DNA of 8,882 bases. Origin: Oscillospiraceae bacterium. Lineage in GTDB: Bacteria; Bacillota; Clostridia; Oscillospirales; Ruminococcaceae. Below the pieces are notes generated by a model. It did no database searches. It saw only the letters and a program-made list of their open reading frames with translations, and was not told the DNA's origin. Made by a program: the position numbers and the translations under genes. The stretch covers positions 1 through 8,882 of the forward strand of contig JAFSHJ010000152.1 in NCBI GenBank assembly GCA_017440425.1, written 5' to 3'. Below are positions 6,005 to 8,882 of this stretch, piece after piece (the stretch's first letter is position 1; every line of letters starts with the position of its first letter).

Positions 6005-7510
6005 TTATTTGGCGTTGTTTGTGAGCCACTTTTCAACAAATGCCTTCATCTCATCGGGGAGGATGACGGTGGTGAAGCGCTCTTCTTTGGCTTTCAGTCC
6101 TGCAAGTGCTGCGGGAGCGGTGAGGTTGGATGCAGCCTCAAGAGCGGCAAGCATCTCAAAATCGTCGTATTCACGGTCTTCCTTGGCGCCGATGGCGGGA
6201 AGCACGCTGCCTGCAAACTTAAAGGGGCTTGCGGTGGAGGCAATGACGACGGGTGTGTCGGAGCCTGTCTCTGCAACATAGTCGCTGCAGACGGCAATGC
6301 CTACTGCGGTGTGGGTGTCTGCAAGATATCCGGTCTTCTCAAATGTGTCACGGATGGTTTTGAAGGTGCGTTCATCGTCGGCAGAGCCTGCGGAGAATTC
6401 GCTTTGGAGAGCTGCGAGCATCTCTGCGCCGATGGTGTATTCGCCCTCCTTGGAGAGTGCGGTCATAAACGCGCTGAGCTTGCTGTCGTCGCTGCCGCAG
6501 AGCAGATAGAGAAGACGCTCAAGGTTGGAGGAGATGAGGATATCCATGGAGGGAGATGCGGTGAGGAAGAATTCACGTCTGCGGTCGTAGTGACCGGTGG
6601 AGATGAACTCGGTGAGGACGTTGTTTTTGTTGGAAGCGCAGATGAGACGTCCAAGGGGGAGTCCGCTGTGCTTTGCGTAGTAGGCGGCAAGAATGTTGCC
6701 GAAGTTGCCGGTGGGAACAACGATATCTATCTTGTCCCCCGCATTGATCTTGCCTTCACGGAGCAAGGTGCAGTATGCGGAGAAATAATATGCGATCTGG
6801 GGAACAAGGCGGCCAAGGTTGATGGAGTTTGCGGAGGAGAAGAGGAAGCCGTTGTCAGCAAGCTGTGCGGCAAACTCCTTGTCGGTGAAGATCTTTTTTA
6901 CGCCGCTCTGTGTGTCGTCAAAGTTGCCCTTAACGGCATATACCATAACGTTGGAGCCGCTCTGGGTGGTCATCTGCAGGCGCTGGATGCGGCTGGTGCC
7001 GCCGTCGGGATAGAATACGCAGATCCTTGTGCCGGGAACGTCTGCAAAGCCTTCGAGAGCTGCCTTGCCGGTATCGCCGGAGGTTGCAACGAGGATGACA
7101 GCCTCACGGGTCTCGCCGGTCTTTTTGAGGGCGGCAGAGAGCAGGAAAGGCAGCATCTGCAGGGCAAAATCCTTGAAAGCGCAGGTGGGACCGTGGAAAA
7201 GCTCCATCAGATAGGTGCCTTCCTTGAGCTGAACGAGGGGAGCGGGCTCTTCTGCGGCAAATTTTGCCTGAGAATATGCCTTTTCGGTGAAGCTCTGCAG
7301 CTCCTCAACGGTGTAATCGTCCAGATATTTTGCAAGCACGTTTGCTGCAAGAGCGGGATAGCTGAGTTTGGAAAGTTCGGTTATCTCGTCGAGAGTGAAA
7401 TTGGGGAGATATTCAGGCACATAAAGACCGCCGTCAGGGGCGAGTCCGGAAACGATGGCCTGAGCAGATGTCACTTTTTTGGTGTTGTCTCTTGTGCTGT
7501 GGTAGAGCAT
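6005..7510 (-). CDS. thrC: Threonine synthase
   Basis: ThrC is the PLP enzyme that turns O-phosphohomoserine into threonine and phosphate, the last step of threonine synthesis, in the cytosol. The 501-residue protein is full length for the long (E. coli/yeast-like) class. Residues 1 to about 85 are the N-terminal threonine-synthase domain, beginning MLYHSTRDNTKKVTSAQAIV. The PLP lysine is Lys113 in GPTCAFKDFALQ (107-118). Then come ATSGDTGKAA (142-151), SSANSINLGRL (225-235) and the glycine-rich PLP-phosphate loop PTGNFGN (266-272). The start is supported by AAAGGAAA (7518-7525), 7 bases upstream. It follows pyk by 27 bases and precedes the phosphoglycerate-mutase-like gene by 26, so all three are probably one transcript. 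No attenuator or T-box was visible in the short gap to pyk, so regulation must lie upstream of the window. Confidence 0.97.
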   Translation of the reverse strand: MLYHSTRDNTKKVTSAQAIVSGLAPDGGLYVPEYLPNFTLDEITELSKLSYPALAANVLAKYLDDYTVEELQSFTEKAYSQAKFAAEEPAPLVQLKEGTYLMELFHGPTCAFKDFALQMLPFLLSAALKKTGETREAVILVATSGDTGKAALEGFADVPGTRICVFYPDGGTSRIQRLQMTTQSGSNVMVYAVKGNFDDTQSGVKKIFTDKEFAAQLADNGFLFSSANSINLGRLVPQIAYYFSAYCTLLREGKINAGDKIDIVVPTGNFGNILAAYYAKHSGLPLGRLICASNKNNVLTEFISTGHYDRRREFFLTASPSMDILISSNLERLLYLLCGSDDSKLSAFMTALSKEGEYTIGAEMLAALQSEFSAGSADDERTFKTIRDTFEKTGYLADTHTAVGIAVCSDYVAETGSDTPVVIASTASPFKFAGSVLPAIGAKEDREYDDFEMLAALEAASNLTAPAALAGLKAKEERFTTVILPDEMKAFVEKWLTNNAK

Positions 7511-7537
7511 ATCTATATTTCCTTTCGGTTTTTGTTA

Positions 7538-8882
7538 TCAATCGTTTTCGCCCACGGTGAGCACCTTGATGGTGTCGGTGCCGCCGTTGCCGGTGGGTGT
7601 GCCGAAGGTGATGACCACTCTGTCGCCGTCGCCCACAAGTCCCGTTGCCTTTGCACGGGAAACAGCCTCACGGATGAGGGCGTCGGTGGTGGGCTGATAT
7701 TCCGACATAATGGGATATACGCCCCAGGAGAGGGCAAGCTGGTTGAGGGTTTTGGCCTCGGGTGTGGCGGCAATGATCGCAGCAGAGGGGCGGAATTTGG
7801 AGAGCTTTCTTGCGCTGTTGCCGGACTGTGTAACAACAATGATCGCCTTTGCACGGATATCACGGGCGGTGGTGCAGGTGGCATCGGAGATGGCGTTGGT
7901 GATATCGGTGTAATCAATGTCGTGGCGATAGGTCTTGTAGTCGCTGCAGTCGGTCTCAAGGGCATCCTGTTCAGCCTTTTCCACAATGCGTGCCATAACT
8001 TCAACGGTGCGTGCGGGATAGAGTCCCATTGCGCTCTCGCCGGAGAGCATCACGGCGGATGTGCCGTCGAAAACAGCGTTGGCAACGTCGGATATCTCCG
8101 CTCTGGTGGGGTTGGGGTTGTTTATCATGGATTCCAGCATCTGTGTGGCGGTGATGACCATTTTGCCGGACTGATAGCAGCGTTTGATGAACTTTTTCTG
8201 GAGACCGGGCAGGTTTTCGTAGTTGACCTCAACACCCATATCGCCTCTGGCAACCATAATACCGTCGGAGGCTTCCAGAATGGAATCGAAGTTTTTAATG
8301 CCTTCAAAGTTTTCTATTTTGGAGATTATGCGGATGTCTTCGCCGCCGTTGCGTTTCAGGAAGCTGCGGAGAAGGTCTACGTCTTCACGGCTGCGGACAA
8401 AGGATGCCGCAATAAAATCCACATCGTTCTCAATGCCGAAAAGCAGGTCGGATCTGTCTCTTTCGCTGAGGAAGGGCATTCCGATGGCAACGGAGGGAAT
8501 GTTGACGCCCTTGTGGTTGCTCACGTCGCCGCCCTTGTCCACGGTGCAGAAAATTTCTGTCTGTGTGCGGCGCTGCACGGTGAGCTCGATGCGGCCGTCA
8601 TCAATGAGGATGGTGTTGCCCCGGGATATTTTATGGGGAAGCTGACTGTAGGTGACGGATGCACGCTGTGCCGTGCCAAGCACTTCCTCTGTGGTGAGAA
8701 CGAACTCGGAGCCGTCAACAAGTGTGGCTCTGCCGTTTTCAAAGTTGCCGAGACGGATCTCGGGACCCTTTGTGTCCAGCATAATGGCAGCGGGCACGCC
8801 CACCTTCTCACGCACCGCCTTAAAGCGGTCGATGAGCTCTTTGTGGGATTCGTGGGTGCCGTGGGAGAAGTTGAAGCGGGCA
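7538..8882 (-). CDS. pyk: Pyruvate kinase, 5' end cut by window edge
   Basis: Pyruvate kinase transfers phosphate from phosphoenolpyruvate to ADP, the last step of glycolysis. The window holds 447 codons to the TGA at 7538-7540; the frame stays open to the window edge, so about 30-35 N-terminal residues are missing. An apparent GTG start at 8815 is internal, because coding continues upstream with ARFNFSHGTHESHKE, the family's R-x-N-x-S substrate motif. In fragment numbering: DTKGPEIR (36-43), the signature IISKIENFEG (185-194) with catalytic Lys188 and metal ligand Glu190, ARGDMG (211-216) with Asp214, and ITATQMLES (243-251) with Thr246. The Glu in KGPEIR, rather than Lys, is the residue linked to potassium-dependent enzymes. 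The C-terminal allosteric domain starts near residue 310 and the protein ends at GEND, without the extra phosphotransfer-like C-terminal domain found in some Firmicutes. It is the first visible gene of the pyk-thrC cluster. Confidence 0.97.
   Translation of the reverse strand, partial: ARFNFSHGTHESHKELIDRFKAVREKVGVPAAIMLDTKGPEIRLGNFENGRATLVDGSEFVLTTEEVLGTAQRASVTYSQLPHKISRGNTILIDDGRIELTVQRRTQTEIFCTVDKGGDVSNHKGVNIPSVAIGMPFLSERDRSDLLFGIENDVDFIAASFVRSREDVDLLRSFLKRNGGEDIRIISKIENFEGIKNFDSILEASDGIMVARGDMGVEVNYENLPGLQKKFIKRCYQSGKMVITATQMLESMINNPNPTRAEISDVANAVFDGTSAVMLSGESAMGLYPARTVEVMARIVEKAEQDALETDCSDYKTYRHDIDYTDITNAISDATCTTARDIRAKAIIVVTQSGNSARKLSKFRPSAAIIAATPEAKTLNQLALSWGVYPIMSEYQPTTDALIREAVSRAKATGLVGDGDRVVITFGTPTGNGGTDTIKVLTVGEND

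Noticed and set aside
5978..6029. Upstream ATG at 6029 for the mutase-like gene
   Set aside because: It would add 17 residues not found in the family and overlap the end of thrC. ATG 5978 has a well-spaced AGAAGGA and gives the conserved MKYIVMLGDGMAD start.
7538..8815. Complete pyruvate kinase starting at GTG 8815
   Set aside because: The same frame continues upstream to the window edge with the conserved ARFNFSHG motif, so 8815 is an internal valine and the gene is truncated by the window.
1..8882. Mobile elements, CRISPR arrays, tRNA genes, phage or defence genes
   Set aside because: No transposase, integrase, terminal repeats, regularly spaced repeats or cloverleaf-like segments were seen. 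All gaps between genes are under 160 bases and are explained by promoters, leaders and hairpins.

Overview
The window reads as an ordinary chromosomal segment of a Firmicute, most likely a class Clostridia member with moderately high GC and possibly a gut Oscillospirales-type organism. Three things point there: the rplU-prp-rpmA-obg gene order, an L27 precursor with a short N-terminal extension of the kind removed by the Prp protease, and a HelD-type RNA polymerase ATPase. The lineage below class level is inference. All seven genes lie on the minus strand, so transcription runs from high to low coordinates. No mobile element, CRISPR array, tRNA or rRNA was seen.

In transcription order, 8882-4758 holds a metabolic cluster. 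It starts with pyruvate kinase (pyk, 5' end outside the window), followed by threonine synthase (thrC) and a metalloenzyme of the cofactor-independent phosphoglycerate mutase family. The two gaps are 26-27 bases and each carries a Shine-Dalgarno sequence, so the three are probably co-transcribed. The last gene is ambiguous: beside pyk it looks like lower glycolysis, while directly after thrC it fits a subfamily proposed to be an alternative homoserine kinase, which would make the substrate of ThrC. A strong intrinsic terminator at 4701-4732 closes the cluster.

From 4672 to 2459 lies helD, a complete UvrD/Rep-superfamily ATPase of the HelD class. Its start codon is only 28 bases after the terminator and no promoter could be seen between them.

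From 2420 to 1295 lies the ribosomal cluster rplU (L21), prp (protease that matures L27) and rpmA (L27). It has a near-consensus sigma-A promoter (TTGACA, 17 bases, TAAAAT) and a leader of about 80 bases with a stem-loop resembling an L21 leader. An 11-bp hairpin follows rpmA. Directly downstream a second promoter (TTGTTA, 17 bases, TATAAT) drives obg, a ribosome-assembly GTPase whose 3' end runs off the window at base 1.

Two working units are therefore visible: ribosome biogenesis (L21, L27, the L27 protease, Obg), and central carbon with threonine metabolism. HelD sits between them. I found no convincing undescribed multi-gene system. The most useful leads are the role of the phosphoglycerate-mutase-like protein and the unusual signals flanking helD.
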